From Deferribacteraceae bacterium V6Fe1 (GTDB lineage Bacteria > Chrysiogenota > Deferribacteres > Deferribacterales > Deferrivibrionaceae), in NCBI GenBank assembly GCA_022813675.1, contig CP063375.1, forward strand, positions 1,748,001 to 1,812,000: DNA of 64,000 nt, read 5' to 3'. The first letter of the stretch is position 1; every line of letters begins with the position of its first letter. This document shows positions 26,488-34,868 of the stretch, in pieces. The notes beneath the pieces were generated by a model. That model was not told the DNA's origin, ran no database searches, and saw only the letters and a program-made list of their open reading frames with translations. The translations under genes and the position numbers were made by a program.

Positions 26488-27171
26488 TTAAATTTTTAAG
26501 GCTCTGATTACCCGCCAAGATAATGTGTATTTTTTATTTGCGGTCTCTATCGGTTTAAAAAATGATTCGAAAAATTCGTTATCCTTGAAAAGGGGGTTAA
26601 AGTAATTGTCATTTCCAAAAATCGCCTTTATCTCCTCAAGAGAAGTTTCCTGCATTATTGTTTCTTCTTTGACATCTACAAATATATTGCTCAAAGAGTT
26701 TTTCAAAGTTATAAACCAACGATTTAGCTTTTCTTTGACTGCATTTTGAGATATTTGGCTTAGACCGTTTAAGATATCTTTGCCATATTCGTCATAAATA
26801 TCGGGATAAACTACAAGTATTAGTCTGCCGGCGAGGTTTAGACATCTATGAAGCGAATGTATTACATCGTATAAAGGCTGAAATTTGTATGTCCCGCCCA
26901 TAGATATTAATAAGTCGCATTTCAATCTATTTATGGTAAAAGCAAGATTCCCTTGCACAGGGACAGATATTATTCCGTCAATAGTTTTTATATTGGAAAA
27001 AGCCACATTATAAATTCTACCGAAAACCTTTTTTTCTTTAAGATAACCAGCTGTCAAATAATCGTTAAATGATAAATCACAAACAGTGAGATTTTTACTC
27101 CCCTGAATATTAAGTCCGTCAAAAATCTTAAGATAGGTTAGAAATTTTTCTTCTGCTTTTGTAAAATTCAT
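26488..27171 (-). CDS. Divergent methyltransferase-like protein of unknown function
   Basis: 227 residues from the ATG at 27171 (AAAGGA eight bases upstream; an ATG at 27177 is too close to that site). The middle resembles the second half of a class I SAM methyltransferase: CDLLISMGGTYKF (strand 4 region), then LHRCLNLAGRLILVVYPD, like the helix-strand after the catalytic motif. The glycine-rich SAM loop expected at the N-terminus is not evident: the segment reads LTVCDLSFNDYL. It may be a degenerate or non-catalytic relative. Co-transcribed with ridA. Confidence 0.6.
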   Translation of the reverse strand: MNFTKAEEKFLTYLKIFDGLNIQGSKNLTVCDLSFNDYLTAGYLKEKKVFGRIYNVAFSNIKTIDGIISVPVQGNLAFTINRLKCDLLISMGGTYKFQPLYDVIHSLHRCLNLAGRLILVVYPDIYDEYGKDILNGLSQISQNAVKEKLNRWFITLKNSLSNIFVDVKEETIMQETSLEEIKAIFGNDNYFNPLFKDNEFFESFFKPIETANKKYTLSWRVIRALKI

Positions 27172-27283
27172 AAACATCCTTTACTAAAAAAAAATCTTAA
27201 TGTATATTCGCCTAAAAATTATAGGCAGTTTTATATATTTATCAATACCCAAAATTTAAATTTACAAGAGGTGTGAGAATATA

Positions 27284-28258
27284 ATGGATATTAATTATGT
27301 TTATCAGATGATTATGCCTGAAATGGAAAGTGTTGAGAAGGAGCTTCTTAGAAACCTTGATTCTGACGTTGAGATGGTTAATGAGGTGGCTTCTTATGTG
27401 TTTGAGAGTGGTGGCAAAAGGTTGAGACCTGTGTTTATGGTACTGGCCTCAAAACTTTGCGGTTATTCCGGAGATAGGGCAACAATATTAAGCGGCGTAG
27501 TTGAATATATTCACACTGCGACTTTACTTCATGATGATGTTATTGACGGGGCAAAATACAGACGCGGTAGAAAAAGTGCAAATAATGTATTTGGCAATGA
27601 TATTACTGTCCTTTGTGGGGACTTTTTATATTCAAGAGCTTTTATCAACTTAGTAAAGGATGGGGATGCAAGAGTGCAGATGATATTGGCAAATGCTGCA
27701 AAGACCATGAGTGAAGGGGAGGTATTTCAGCTTGTCAAAACTGCCGAGTTTAGCCTTAAAATTGAAGATTATTTGAAGATAATTTTTAGTAAGACAGCAG
27801 TCCTGTTTTCTGCCTGTTGTGAAATTGGTGGGATTTTAGGTGGCTTGGAAGATGAAAAAGTAAAAAATCTTGCTGAGTTTGGCAAAGTGGTTGGGCTTGC
27901 CTTTCAGATGAGTGACGATATTCTTGATTATCTTGGAGACCCCGAAAAGACAGGTAAAAAACCCGGGACAGACTTAAATGAAGGTAAAATGACGCTCCCC
28001 TTGATTTTGTTAAGAGATATGGCTGACAAGAATGAAAAACAGAGATTAAGGGATATTATAGTCTCTGAAAATGCCAGCGAGGAAGATTTAACATATATTA
28101 TCTCCTTGATGAAAAAATATAATATTAAAGCCGCTTCGGAAAGGTATGTGGATGATTATGTAAATAGATCAAAAGAGCTTTTAAATATATTTCCTAAAAA
28201 TGAATACAGGGATGCCCTTGAGTTTTTGGCCGAATATGTCATAAAAAGAGACAGGTAA
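27284..28258 (+). CDS. ispB: All-trans polyprenyl diphosphate synthase
   Basis: 324 residues. Elongates farnesyl diphosphate with isopentenyl diphosphate to make the menaquinone side chain. Both aspartate-rich metal sites are present: LLHDDVIDGAKYRRG (first) and QMSDDILDYLGD (second), plus GGKRLRP near residue 45. Chain length cannot be fixed from sequence; residues before the first Asp motif (YIHTATL) lack bulky blockers at -5, consistent with a long chain. Ribosome site GAGGTGTGAG. First gene of a dense plus-strand operon; the next ATG follows the stop directly. Confidence 0.94.
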   Translation: MDINYVYQMIMPEMESVEKELLRNLDSDVEMVNEVASYVFESGGKRLRPVFMVLASKLCGYSGDRATILSGVVEYIHTATLLHDDVIDGAKYRRGRKSANNVFGNDITVLCGDFLYSRAFINLVKDGDARVQMILANAAKTMSEGEVFQLVKTAEFSLKIEDYLKIIFSKTAVLFSACCEIGGILGGLEDEKVKNLAEFGKVVGLAFQMSDDILDYLGDPEKTGKKPGTDLNEGKMTLPLILLRDMADKNEKQRLRDIIVSENASEEDLTYIISLMKKYNIKAASERYVDDYVNRSKELLNIFPKNEYRDALEFLAEYVIKRDR

Positions 28259-29245
28259 ATGTTAAAACTGGCAAGTTATTTTGAATCACTTGCTGAAGAT
28301 GGGGCTGTAAGATGCAATTTATGCCCTCATAGGTGTAAGGTTAAAAATGGTGGGGCAGGGTTATGCCTGATTAGGAAAAATATAGATGGCAAGCTTTATC
28401 AGGCATCCTATGGTGAAGTTACATCTGTCAATCTTGACCCTATTGAGAAAAAACCGCTATATCATTTTTATCCAAGTTCAAATATTTTATCAATTGGGAC
28501 AAATGGTTGTAATCTAAAATGTGCGTTTTGCCAAAATTATACAATAAGCACTCAGGAAACTTTTAGGGAAGAGGTATCTGTTTTGGATTTGGTTAATTTG
28601 GCAAAAAAGCATAACAGTATAGGGATTGCATATACTTACAATGAGCCTACAATATGGTTTGAATTTGTATTAGATTGTGCAAAAGTATTTAGAGAGAATG
28701 GTCTTAAAAATGTAATTGTTAGTAACGGAAATATTAATCGTGAGCCACTATTGGAGCTTATTAAGGTAATTGATACTGCCAATATTGACTTGAAAGGCTT
28801 CACCGATGGTTTTTACAATTGGGTGAAAGGTGACCTGAATACGGTTAAGGAGACGATAAGGCTGCTTTTTGAAAATAATATACATACTGAAGTAACTTTT
28901 TTGTTAATTCCAAACAGGAACGACAAAATAGACGACTTTACACGCATGTGCGAATATTTAATGAGTATTAGTAAAGATATACCACTGCACATTTCAAGAT
29001 ATTTCCCAACATATAAATGCAATGAGCCTACTACAGATATTGCAAAAATGTTAGAGTTTTATAAAGAGGCTAAAAAGTACTTAAATTATGTTTATTTGGG
29101 CAATATCAGTGCAGGGGACAATGCTAACAGTTATTGCCCTGATTGTGGCAATCTTCTTGTGAAAAGGGATGGTTATTATTCCGAAATTGTGAATAAAAAG
29201 GATGTTTGTGAAAAATGTTCAAGAAAATTATACTTTCGACTTTAG
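28259..29245 (+). CDS. amrS: AmrS-type radical SAM enzyme (AmmeMemoRadiSam system)
   Basis: 328 residues. Radical SAM cluster motif C84-x3-C88-x2-C91 (GCNLKCAFCQN). Four N-terminal cysteines (C19, C22, C26, C36; CNLCPHRC...GLC) and a C-terminal zinc-ribbon-like pair of CX2C motifs suggest extra metal sites. DPIEKKPLYHFYP is characteristic of the AmrS group, which is related to pyruvate-formate-lyase activases. Partner genes AMMECR1 and Memo are not in the window. Substrate is unknown for this group. The stop overlaps the apbE coding start by 31 bp. Confidence 0.9.
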   Translation: MLKLASYFESLAEDGAVRCNLCPHRCKVKNGGAGLCLIRKNIDGKLYQASYGEVTSVNLDPIEKKPLYHFYPSSNILSIGTNGCNLKCAFCQNYTISTQETFREEVSVLDLVNLAKKHNSIGIAYTYNEPTIWFEFVLDCAKVFRENGLKNVIVSNGNINREPLLELIKVIDTANIDLKGFTDGFYNWVKGDLNTVKETIRLLFENNIHTEVTFLLIPNRNDKIDDFTRMCEYLMSISKDIPLHISRYFPTYKCNEPTTDIAKMLEFYKEAKKYLNYVYLGNISAGDNANSYCPDCGNLLVKRDGYYSEIVNKKDVCEKCSRKLYFRL

Positions 29246-30150
29246 TATTGTTGTTTGTTATCTCCTGCAATAGAACATTTGTGTCAAGGACAGGGTTTTG
29301 GATGGGGACTATCGTAGAGGTGACTTTTGATGCCGATAAAAGCAAAGAGGCAGATGAAGCGTTAAAATATCTTAAGATTTTGGAAAAAAAAGTTAACAAA
29401 TTTACGAATGAGTTAAATGAAAAAGGTATCTCGGATGTTGACAGTGATATGAAATATCTTATGAGCCGCAATGAATTCTTCAAAAAGCTTTCCAGCGGAA
29501 GGTTTGATATCTCCGTTGGCACAATCAGTTATCTCTACGGCTTCCCAGAAGGGCCTTTTAAATTGCCGGATGAAAATACTTTAAATGAGTCGCTTGAAAA
29601 AATACATAAAAACAGATTTTTTATTAAAGACGGCAAGGTGTTAAAAAGCGAAGATGTTAAAATAGATATGGGCGCTTATGCCAAAGGCTACATTGTAGAT
29701 AAGGCAAGTGAGTATCTAAAACAAAAAGGGGTAGAAAATTTTATTTTTAATGCCGGTGGAGACCTGTTTGCTTCGGGCAGCAAAAATGGTAAAAAATGGA
29801 AAATAGCAATTAAGCACCCCGAAGGTGAAAGCAAGTTTTTAAGTGTAATAGGTCTTAGCAATAAAGCTGTAGCTACAAGCGGAAATTATGAACGTTATTT
29901 TGAAAAGGATGGCAAGCGGTATATCCATATATTTGATGCCATAACCGGTAAAAATGCAAATAATTATCAGAGTATAAGTGTAATCGCGGAAAAAGTGGAA
30001 AAAGCCGATGGACTTGCTACCGTATTTTTCCTTCTTCCGGTAGATGAAATAAAAGATATTTGTGCCAAAGAAAACACTCCCGTAATGATTTATACTCTTG
30101 ACAATAATCTATTAAAGTATTGCGGTTGGGAAGATTTTGAAATTAATTAA
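29215..30150 (+). CDS. apbE: ApbE FAD:protein FMN transferase, lipoprotein form
   Basis: 311 residues with a lipoprotein signal (FVISC, C18), so it acts outside the inner membrane. It attaches FMN to threonines of extracytoplasmic flavoproteins such as RnfG/NqrC or FMN-bind proteins. Motifs: GFWMGTIVEV, the active-site DMGAYAKGYIVD, FNAGGDLFASG and AVATSGNYERYF, and the metal aspartate region in AITGKNA and KADGLATVFF. The N-terminal ~100 residues are shorter than in many ApbE. It lies in an operon with NusG-II and Gx-transporter genes. No obvious flavinylation target (FMN-bind) gene is in the window. Confidence 0.94.
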   Translation: MFKKIILSTLVLLFVISCNRTFVSRTGFWMGTIVEVTFDADKSKEADEALKYLKILEKKVNKFTNELNEKGISDVDSDMKYLMSRNEFFKKLSSGRFDISVGTISYLYGFPEGPFKLPDENTLNESLEKIHKNRFFIKDGKVLKSEDVKIDMGAYAKGYIVDKASEYLKQKGVENFIFNAGGDLFASGSKNGKKWKIAIKHPEGESKFLSVIGLSNKAVATSGNYERYFEKDGKRYIHIFDAITGKNANNYQSISVIAEKVEKADGLATVFFLLPVDEIKDICAKENTPVMIYTLDNNLLKYCGWEDFEIN

Positions 30151-30496
30151 GCCGTTTGACATTGTCATAATCGCAACTTTGCTATTATTTTCTTTGTCTA
30201 TGATAATTTTTAATATTAAGAGTAGCGGGGATAAACACTTTTTTCTTTATATAGACGATAAAAAGATTGAGATAAAAGGAGAAAATAAAATTATTGATTT
30301 AAGGGAATACGGCAAAAATGTCATTCTTGAGATAACAGATGGAAAAGCAAGATTTGTTGAATCTGACTGTAAAGATAAGATTTGTATAAAGACCGGTTAT
30401 ATTGAGATGTGCGGAGAGGTTGCAGTATGCTTGCCAAATAAGGTAGCAATTGAAATAAAATGTGTCGAGAATGAGTTTGATGCGATTTCACAATAA
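30137..30496 (+). CDS. Membrane-anchored NusG domain II-containing protein
   Basis: 119 residues from a TTG start inside the end of apbE (GGGAAG site upstream). One membrane helix at about 8-26, then an extracytoplasmic NusG-II domain with the conserved cysteines C78, C83, C92 and C98 (ESDCKDKICIKTG and VAVCLPNKVAIEI). The family commonly sits beside ApbE and Gx-transporter genes. By memory it corresponds to EetA of the Listeria flavin-based extracellular electron transfer locus; that identification needs checking. Function unknown; the cysteines suggest a redox or metal role. Confidence 0.88.
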   Translation: MKLIKPFDIVIIATLLLFSLSMIIFNIKSSGDKHFFLYIDDKKIEIKGENKIIDLREYGKNVILEITDGKARFVESDCKDKICIKTGYIEMCGEVAVCLPNKVAIEIKCVENEFDAISQ

Positions 30497-31007
30497 AAGT
30501 GCACTTGTTGGAATTTTAACATCGATGTGTATTGTTTTGGGGTTTATGGAGATGTTTATACCGAGCCCCATCCCTTTTTTAAGACTTGGGCTTGCAAATG
30601 TGCCTATTATGATAGGAATATTTATTTTTGATGAAAAAAAATATGCATTGTACATTGCTTTATTAAAATCGTTGTTAATTCCAATTATCTCTGGTAACTT
30701 TTTTATAAAGATTATAGTTAGTATGCCATCTACAATTATTTCTACTGTAATAATGTTAATTATATATAAAATATTTTCAAAAAAGATTACTGCTGTTTCA
30801 ATAGGTGCAGCAGGGGGATATTTTCATATTATTGTTCAACTTATTGTAATTAAAGTTTTTTTTATAAAATATCTTGATATTTATAAAATTATCCCTTATT
30901 TTTCACTACTTGGTCTTATTACAGGAATTTTAACGGGTATAATTGTTGAATATACAATAAAAAATATTATGAAGGTGAAAGATGTTACAGAAAATTATTC
31001 TGGCTAG
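30480..31007 (+). CDS. Gx transporter / heptaprenyl-diphosphate-synthase-component-I-like membrane protein
   Basis: About 175 residues and five to six membrane helices. PIPFLRLGLANVPIMIGI is the characteristic motif of the family usually labelled heptaprenyl diphosphate synthase component I or Gx transporter; the fold is that of an ECF-type substrate-binding (S) component, not an enzyme. It overlaps the NusG-II gene by 17 bp and the maf gene by 26 bp. The start could be GTG 30462, ATG 30471 or ATG 30480; the last is given because the conserved part begins soon after. Possible substrates are a quinone precursor or a flavin; not determined. Confidence 0.85.
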   Translation: MRFHNKSALVGILTSMCIVLGFMEMFIPSPIPFLRLGLANVPIMIGIFIFDEKKYALYIALLKSLLIPIISGNFFIKIIVSMPSTIISTVIMLIIYKIFSKKITAVSIGAAGGYFHIIVQLIVIKVFFIKYLDIYKIIPYFSLLGLITGILTGIIVEYTIKNIMKVKDVTENYSG

Positions 31008-31578
31008 CGGCAGCCCGAGGAGGCGGGAGATTTTTACAAAGTTAGGTATAAATTTCCAATATGTTACCTCTGAAGTCGAAGAAAAGTTCGACGAAAATGC
31101 TAATGTTGAAGAGCAGGTTATGAAAATTGCCGCTATGAAGGCGTATAGGGTTGCAAGTATCTATGATGAGGCTTTTATTGTGGGGGCTGATACTATTGTA
31201 TATCTTGATAACCAGATAATTGGCAAGCCTAAAGATGCGTATGATGCTCAACGTATCTTAAAATTTTTAAGTGGCAAAATGCATGAAGTTATTACCGGTG
31301 TGGCTGTAGTAAATAAAAAACATAAAATATGTGAAATGTTTTATCAAAAGACGGAAGTATATTTTAAGAAGCTTAATGATGAAATAATCAATTGGTATAT
31401 AGATTCTGAAGAGCCGCTTGATAAGGCTGGCGCTTACGGCATTCAAGGGAAAGGGAGTTTACTTGTGGAAAAGATACATGGCGATTATGATAATGTGGTG
31501 GGGCTTCCTGCCGGTAAACTACTTGAAACATTTGGAAAACTTGGAATAAGACCTTACGGAGGATTTCATGAATTATAA
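30982..31578 (+). CDS. maf: Maf-family nucleotide pyrophosphatase
   Basis: 198 residues. Hydrolyses non-canonical or modified nucleoside triphosphates (dTTP/UTP or m7GTP, depending on subgroup). Motifs: ILASGSPRRREI, the catalytic VGADTIVYLDNQIIGKP, SGKMHEVITGV, and DKAGAYGIQGKG. GAYGIQG points to the YhdE/dTTP-UTP subgroup. AAGGTGA ribosome site. Overlaps its neighbours on both sides (26 and 11 bp). Confidence 0.94.
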   Translation: MLQKIILASGSPRRREIFTKLGINFQYVTSEVEEKFDENANVEEQVMKIAAMKAYRVASIYDEAFIVGADTIVYLDNQIIGKPKDAYDAQRILKFLSGKMHEVITGVAVVNKKHKICEMFYQKTEVYFKKLNDEIINWYIDSEEPLDKAGAYGIQGKGSLLVEKIHGDYDNVVGLPAGKLLETFGKLGIRPYGGFHEL

Positions 31579-33103
31579 AAGTATTGCGGATATGTTTTTG
31601 ACTGTTGCGAAGAAAAAAGGGTCAAAAAAGTATATATTCTTTGAGGATAAGGTTTATAAATTTTCTCAGACAAGGGATTTGGTGATAAAATATGCTAACG
31701 CTCTAAAAGAGCAGGGGCTTAAAAAAGGGGATAGGGTAGGTGTATTGCTCGAAAATTCCCCGGAATTTATATTTTCAATATTTGCTATATTTTTAAACGG
31801 TGCCGTAGCCGTGCCTATAAACACATTTTTAAAAGATGAAGAGATAAGTTATATATTGAATAATTGTGAAGCGAAATTCTTGATTACTTCAGACAACTTT
31901 TGGGAGGAAGTAAAAGATTTAAATGTGCCTTCACTTGTCAATAAATTTTCTTTTCAGGATGGCAATCTGACTAATCTTAGTAAAGTTGCCGAAGGCCAGA
32001 CTCTTGATTTTGAAGTGCCTGAGATGGATTTAGAAGATATCGCTATTTTAATCTATACTTCAGGGACAACAGGTAATCCCAAAGGGGCAATGCTTACTCA
32101 TATGAATCTATTGTCAAATGTAGATGCTTGCAACAAAGCTTTTAAAATTAAAAATAATGACAGATTTTTATTATTTTTACCTATGTTTCACTCATATGCA
32201 TTTACTACTTGCATTATGCTTCCTACATTTGTCGGGTGTTCGATAATTATACTTAAATCTGTTATGGAGCTTAAAAAGAAGAGCTTTAAAAATGTACTTT
32301 TATTTAAGCGTCCTACTTTTTTCCTTGGTGTACCGCAGGTTTTTACTGCTTTAAGTAAAGCGAAACTTCCCGGATGGTTTATAAAATTTTTATACCCTGT
32401 CAGAATACACGTAAGTGGCGGAGCACCTCTGCCTGAGGAAATATTAAAAGAATTTGAGTCAAAATTCAAAAGGCCTATAATTGAAGGGTATGGTTTATCA
32501 GAAGCATCCCCTGTAGTGGCGGTTAATCGTCTCGAAGAGCAAAGACCTTATTCCGTCGGGCCTGCCTTACCGGGAGTAGAAGTAAAAGTGGTAGATGATA
32601 ACGAAGAGGAATTGCCGGTAGGACAAGTCGGTGAATTGATTGTAAAAGGGCCAAATATTATGAAAGGATATTGGGGTCTACCTGAAGTTACTAAAATGAC
32701 TGTTAAAAACGGGTGGCTTTTTACAGGGGATATGGCAAGACTTGATGAGGATGGGTTTATTTATATTGTAGATAGAAAAAAAGATTTGATAATTGTCAAA
32801 GGGATAAATCTTTATCCGAGAGAGATAGAGGAATTGTTATATACTGTTGAGGGGGTTGAAGCTGCAGCTGTTATCGGTATTCCGGATAAGGCAAGCGGGG
32901 AGGTCCCTGTTGCTTATCTTTTGCCAAAAGAGGGAGCAAAACTTGACCCTGCTGCAATTAAAGAGTTTTTAAAGGAGCATCTGGCTAATTTTAAAGTGCC
33001 AAGACATATATATGTTGTCAATGAATTACCTCTGACTGCTACAGGCAAGGTGTTAAAGCGGAAGCTTAAAGAGCAGGTGATGGCAAAAGGTGTAAATGCC
33101 TAA
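31568..33103 (+). CDS. Long-chain acyl-CoA ligase (AMP-forming)
   Basis: 511 residues of the ANL adenylate-forming superfamily. ATP-binding YTSGTTGNPKGAM, the acyl-adenylate motif region IIEGYGLSEASP, FTGDMARLDEDGF and the hinge DRKKDLIIVKGINLYPREIE are complete; the C-terminal catalytic lysine is in TATGKVLKR. Activates a fatty acid to its CoA thioester in the cytoplasm. It ends the operon that begins with the polyprenyl synthase; a GGAGG site precedes its ATG inside the end of maf. Confidence 0.92.
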   Translation: MNYKSIADMFLTVAKKKGSKKYIFFEDKVYKFSQTRDLVIKYANALKEQGLKKGDRVGVLLENSPEFIFSIFAIFLNGAVAVPINTFLKDEEISYILNNCEAKFLITSDNFWEEVKDLNVPSLVNKFSFQDGNLTNLSKVAEGQTLDFEVPEMDLEDIAILIYTSGTTGNPKGAMLTHMNLLSNVDACNKAFKIKNNDRFLLFLPMFHSYAFTTCIMLPTFVGCSIIILKSVMELKKKSFKNVLLFKRPTFFLGVPQVFTALSKAKLPGWFIKFLYPVRIHVSGGAPLPEEILKEFESKFKRPIIEGYGLSEASPVVAVNRLEEQRPYSVGPALPGVEVKVVDDNEEELPVGQVGELIVKGPNIMKGYWGLPEVTKMTVKNGWLFTGDMARLDEDGFIYIVDRKKDLIIVKGINLYPREIEELLYTVEGVEAAAVIGIPDKASGEVPVAYLLPKEGAKLDPAAIKEFLKEHLANFKVPRHIYVVNELPLTATGKVLKRKLKEQVMAKGVNA

Positions 33104-33126
33104 TAATTAATGGATAATTATCGACT

Positions 33127-33165
33127 AAACTTACTTGGCACCTAAAAACGGCTGCTAAGTTTTTT
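33127..33165 (+). terminator. Weak terminator-like hairpin after the acyl-CoA ligase gene
   Basis: Short arms AAACTTA (33127-33133) and TAAGTTT (33156-33162), imperfectly extended inside, with a run of six T at 33160-33165. Stability is low; listed because the 176-bp gap before the next gene has no better candidate. Confidence 0.3.
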
Positions 33166-33279
33166 GTGTTTAGGTTATAAGCTATTAAAAAAAGTTTGAC
33201 ATAAATAAATTTTTTTTTTAAATAAGTTGTACACCCAAAGTATTTAGATTTATTTTAAAAAATAGACGTGTGGAGTGTT

Positions 33280-33936
33280 ATGGATATTAATGAGTGCTAT
33301 GATACTTTGGGTTTGACATCGGATGCTTCTTTTGAGCAAGTCCATAAACGATTTATAGAGCTGTCAAAAAAATACCATCCGGACAGCAAATTCAATGTAA
33401 GCGATGCTGATAAAATTTATTATCAGGAAAGGTTTAAAGAGATTAATGAAGCTTATCAGACTATAAAAAACTCTTTTGGTGGTACAACAATACCTGTCAG
33501 TGAAAGCAAAAGCAGAAACTTGAGCAATAATGATATTGCCAAAACTTATTATGCAAGAGGGCTGAATTTTCTTAAAGAAGGGGATATAAATAATGCCCTT
33601 GATTGCTTTTTAAATGCATACAGGAAAGATGAGACCAATCCGAGATATCTTCGCAATGTAGTAAAGTGCCTTATGGAAAAGCCAAGAAGATTGCATGAGG
33701 CAAAAGAATATTGTATGAAACTAATAAAGCTCGAAGATTACAACGGTGAGAATTTCTTTCTGTTAGGTAAAATTTATTATAAAGCTGAGCTGAAAAGTGC
33801 AGCATTAAATTACCTTAAGAAGGCCAAAACGTTAAATTATGTAAACAGTGAGCTTGACGCCCTTATTGAAGAGCTTGATGAAAAACAGGGTTTTGCCAGG
33901 AAGGTATTTTCAATTTTTGGTAAAAATAAAGATTAA
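33280..33936 (+). CDS. J-domain protein with TPR repeats
   Basis: 218 residues from the ATG at 33280 (GGAG five bases upstream). Residues 1-65 form a J domain with the obligatory HPD tripeptide (KKYHPDSKF) for stimulating DnaK. About residues 85-205 are tetratricopeptide-like repeats (AKTYYARGLNFLKEGDINNA, PRYLRNVVKCLM and ENFFLLGKIYYKAELKSAA regions). No zinc-finger or substrate domain of DnaJ. Probably a specialised DnaK co-chaperone; client unknown. It converges with the XRE-cupin regulator with 2 bp between stops. Confidence 0.88.
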   Translation: MDINECYDTLGLTSDASFEQVHKRFIELSKKYHPDSKFNVSDADKIYYQERFKEINEAYQTIKNSFGGTTIPVSESKSRNLSNNDIAKTYYARGLNFLKEGDINNALDCFLNAYRKDETNPRYLRNVVKCLMEKPRRLHEAKEYCMKLIKLEDYNGENFFLLGKIYYKAELKSAALNYLKKAKTLNYVNSELDALIEELDEKQGFARKVFSIFGKNKD

Positions 33937-33938
33937 CT

Positions 33939-34490
33939 TTAGGGCAGGTAAACCCAGAAGATTTTGGCTACTTTATTGCTTATGTTTTTTACTTTGTGCT
34001 TTTTGGATGAGTTGAAGTAAAAATATTCATCTTTTTCCAATTCGTGAGTTACACCGTCTAATGACAGTTGAATCTTTCCTTCAAGAATATACCCTTGCTC
34101 TTCCCCTTCATGCTTTAATTCTTGCTCATATCCGCCGTTAGGCATTAATTCTACGAGGTAGGTTTTCATTTTTAGTTTTGGGTTGTCAATGAGAAGATAA
34201 AGATTGTACTCACCTTTTTTGGAGTAAATAAGTCTTGCATCATCATCTAATTTAAAAACTTCTTTATTAATATGTAATCTGTTGTCTTCATCTTCAAAAA
34301 AATCAGCCAAAGTTAGACCAAAAAAAGATGCAATTTGTTTTAGGGTTGAGATTGATGGGGTAGCTTTATTATTTTCAATCATAGAGATATAGCTTTTTGT
34401 CTTTCCGATTGCATTGGCAAGCTGCAAAAGACTTACCCCTTGAGATTTCCTAAGTGATTTTAGTTTGATATGAAAGTTTTTTTGAATCAT
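33939..34490 (-). CDS. XRE-family regulator with cupin sensor domain
   Basis: 183 residues from the ATG at 34490. N-terminal HTH of the Xre type (about 9-62, with SLLQLANAIGKTKSYISMIE) and a C-terminal cupin barrel (about 100-182: EGEEQGYILEGKIQLSL, DEYFYFNSSKKHKV). This is the architecture of PuuR and related small-molecule-responsive repressors. The nearby agmatinase makes a polyamine link attractive but unproven. There is no Shine-Dalgarno; the start lies immediately after the HU terminator, so it may depend on read-through or on an internal promoter. Confidence 0.88.
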   Translation of the reverse strand: MIQKNFHIKLKSLRKSQGVSLLQLANAIGKTKSYISMIENNKATPSISTLKQIASFFGLTLADFFEDEDNRLHINKEVFKLDDDARLIYSKKGEYNLYLLIDNPKLKMKTYLVELMPNGGYEQELKHEGEEQGYILEGKIQLSLDGVTHELEKDEYFYFNSSKKHKVKNISNKVAKIFWVYLP

Positions 34491-34494
34491 TTGC

Positions 34495-34519
34495 AAAAAA
34501 AAGAGCCCATATAGGGCTC
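34495..34519 (-). terminator. Terminator of the HU gene
   Basis: Stem GAGCCC (34503-34508) / GGGCTC (34514-34519), with a run of A on its left that reads as eight T on the minus strand. It lies directly in front of the XRE regulator start. Confidence 0.75.
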
Positions 34520-34528
34520 ATCTTTTTA

Positions 34529-34804
34529 TTAGTTTAAAGAGTCTTTAAAAAGTTTTCCTGGCAAAAACTTTGGAGATTTTTTAGCTGGGATGTCTATTGT
34601 TTCACCAGTTTGAGGGTTTCTACCTTTTCTTGCTTTTCTCTCAGAAACGGAAAAAGTTCCAAAGCCTACCAATGTAACCTTGTCTCCCCCTTTAAGAGCT
34701 TCAACAACTGACTCTTCGAAAGCCTTTAATACTCTCTCGATGTCAGCTTTTTTTACAGAACCTGCTTTTTCTGCTACCTTTTCAATCAATTCTTTCTTGT
34801 TCAT
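34529..34804 (-). CDS. hup: HU-type nucleoid protein
   Basis: 91 residues, standard HU. NKKELIEKVAEKAG start, GFGTFSVSERKARKGRNPQTGE arm region, and KKSPKFLPGKLFKDSL end. Histone-like, bends and compacts DNA as a dimer. AGGAGG ribosome site. A second DNABII gene at 47005 is of IHF type. The gene has a well-formed promoter and its own terminator. Confidence 0.95.
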   Translation of the reverse strand: MNKKELIEKVAEKAGSVKKADIERVLKAFEESVVEALKGGDKVTLVGFGTFSVSERKARKGRNPQTGETIDIPAKKSPKFLPGKLFKDSLN

Positions 34805-34839
34805 CTATACCTCCTAGATTTAAAAATAACCGCCAATAC

Positions 34840-34868
34840 TCTATACCCTATGTTTACAAACATTTCAA
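34840..34868 (-). promoter_or_regulatory. Sigma-70-type promoter of the HU gene with a dyad in its spacer
   Basis: On the minus strand TTGAAA (34868-34863), 17-bp spacer, TATAGA (34845-34840). The spacer holds ATGTTT-AC-AAACAT (34850-34863), a 6-2-6 inverted repeat that could be an operator. Confidence 0.5.

Noticed and set aside
30480-31007. Annotation as an enzymatic heptaprenyl diphosphate synthase subunit
   Set aside because: It is a polytopic membrane protein without aspartate-rich motifs; the synthase is the 27284 product.
33196-33224. Promoter for the J-domain gene (perfect TTGACA)
   Set aside because: No acceptable -10 at 16-18 bp; the following sequence is a T run then TAAATA, so the match may be chance in AT-rich DNA.
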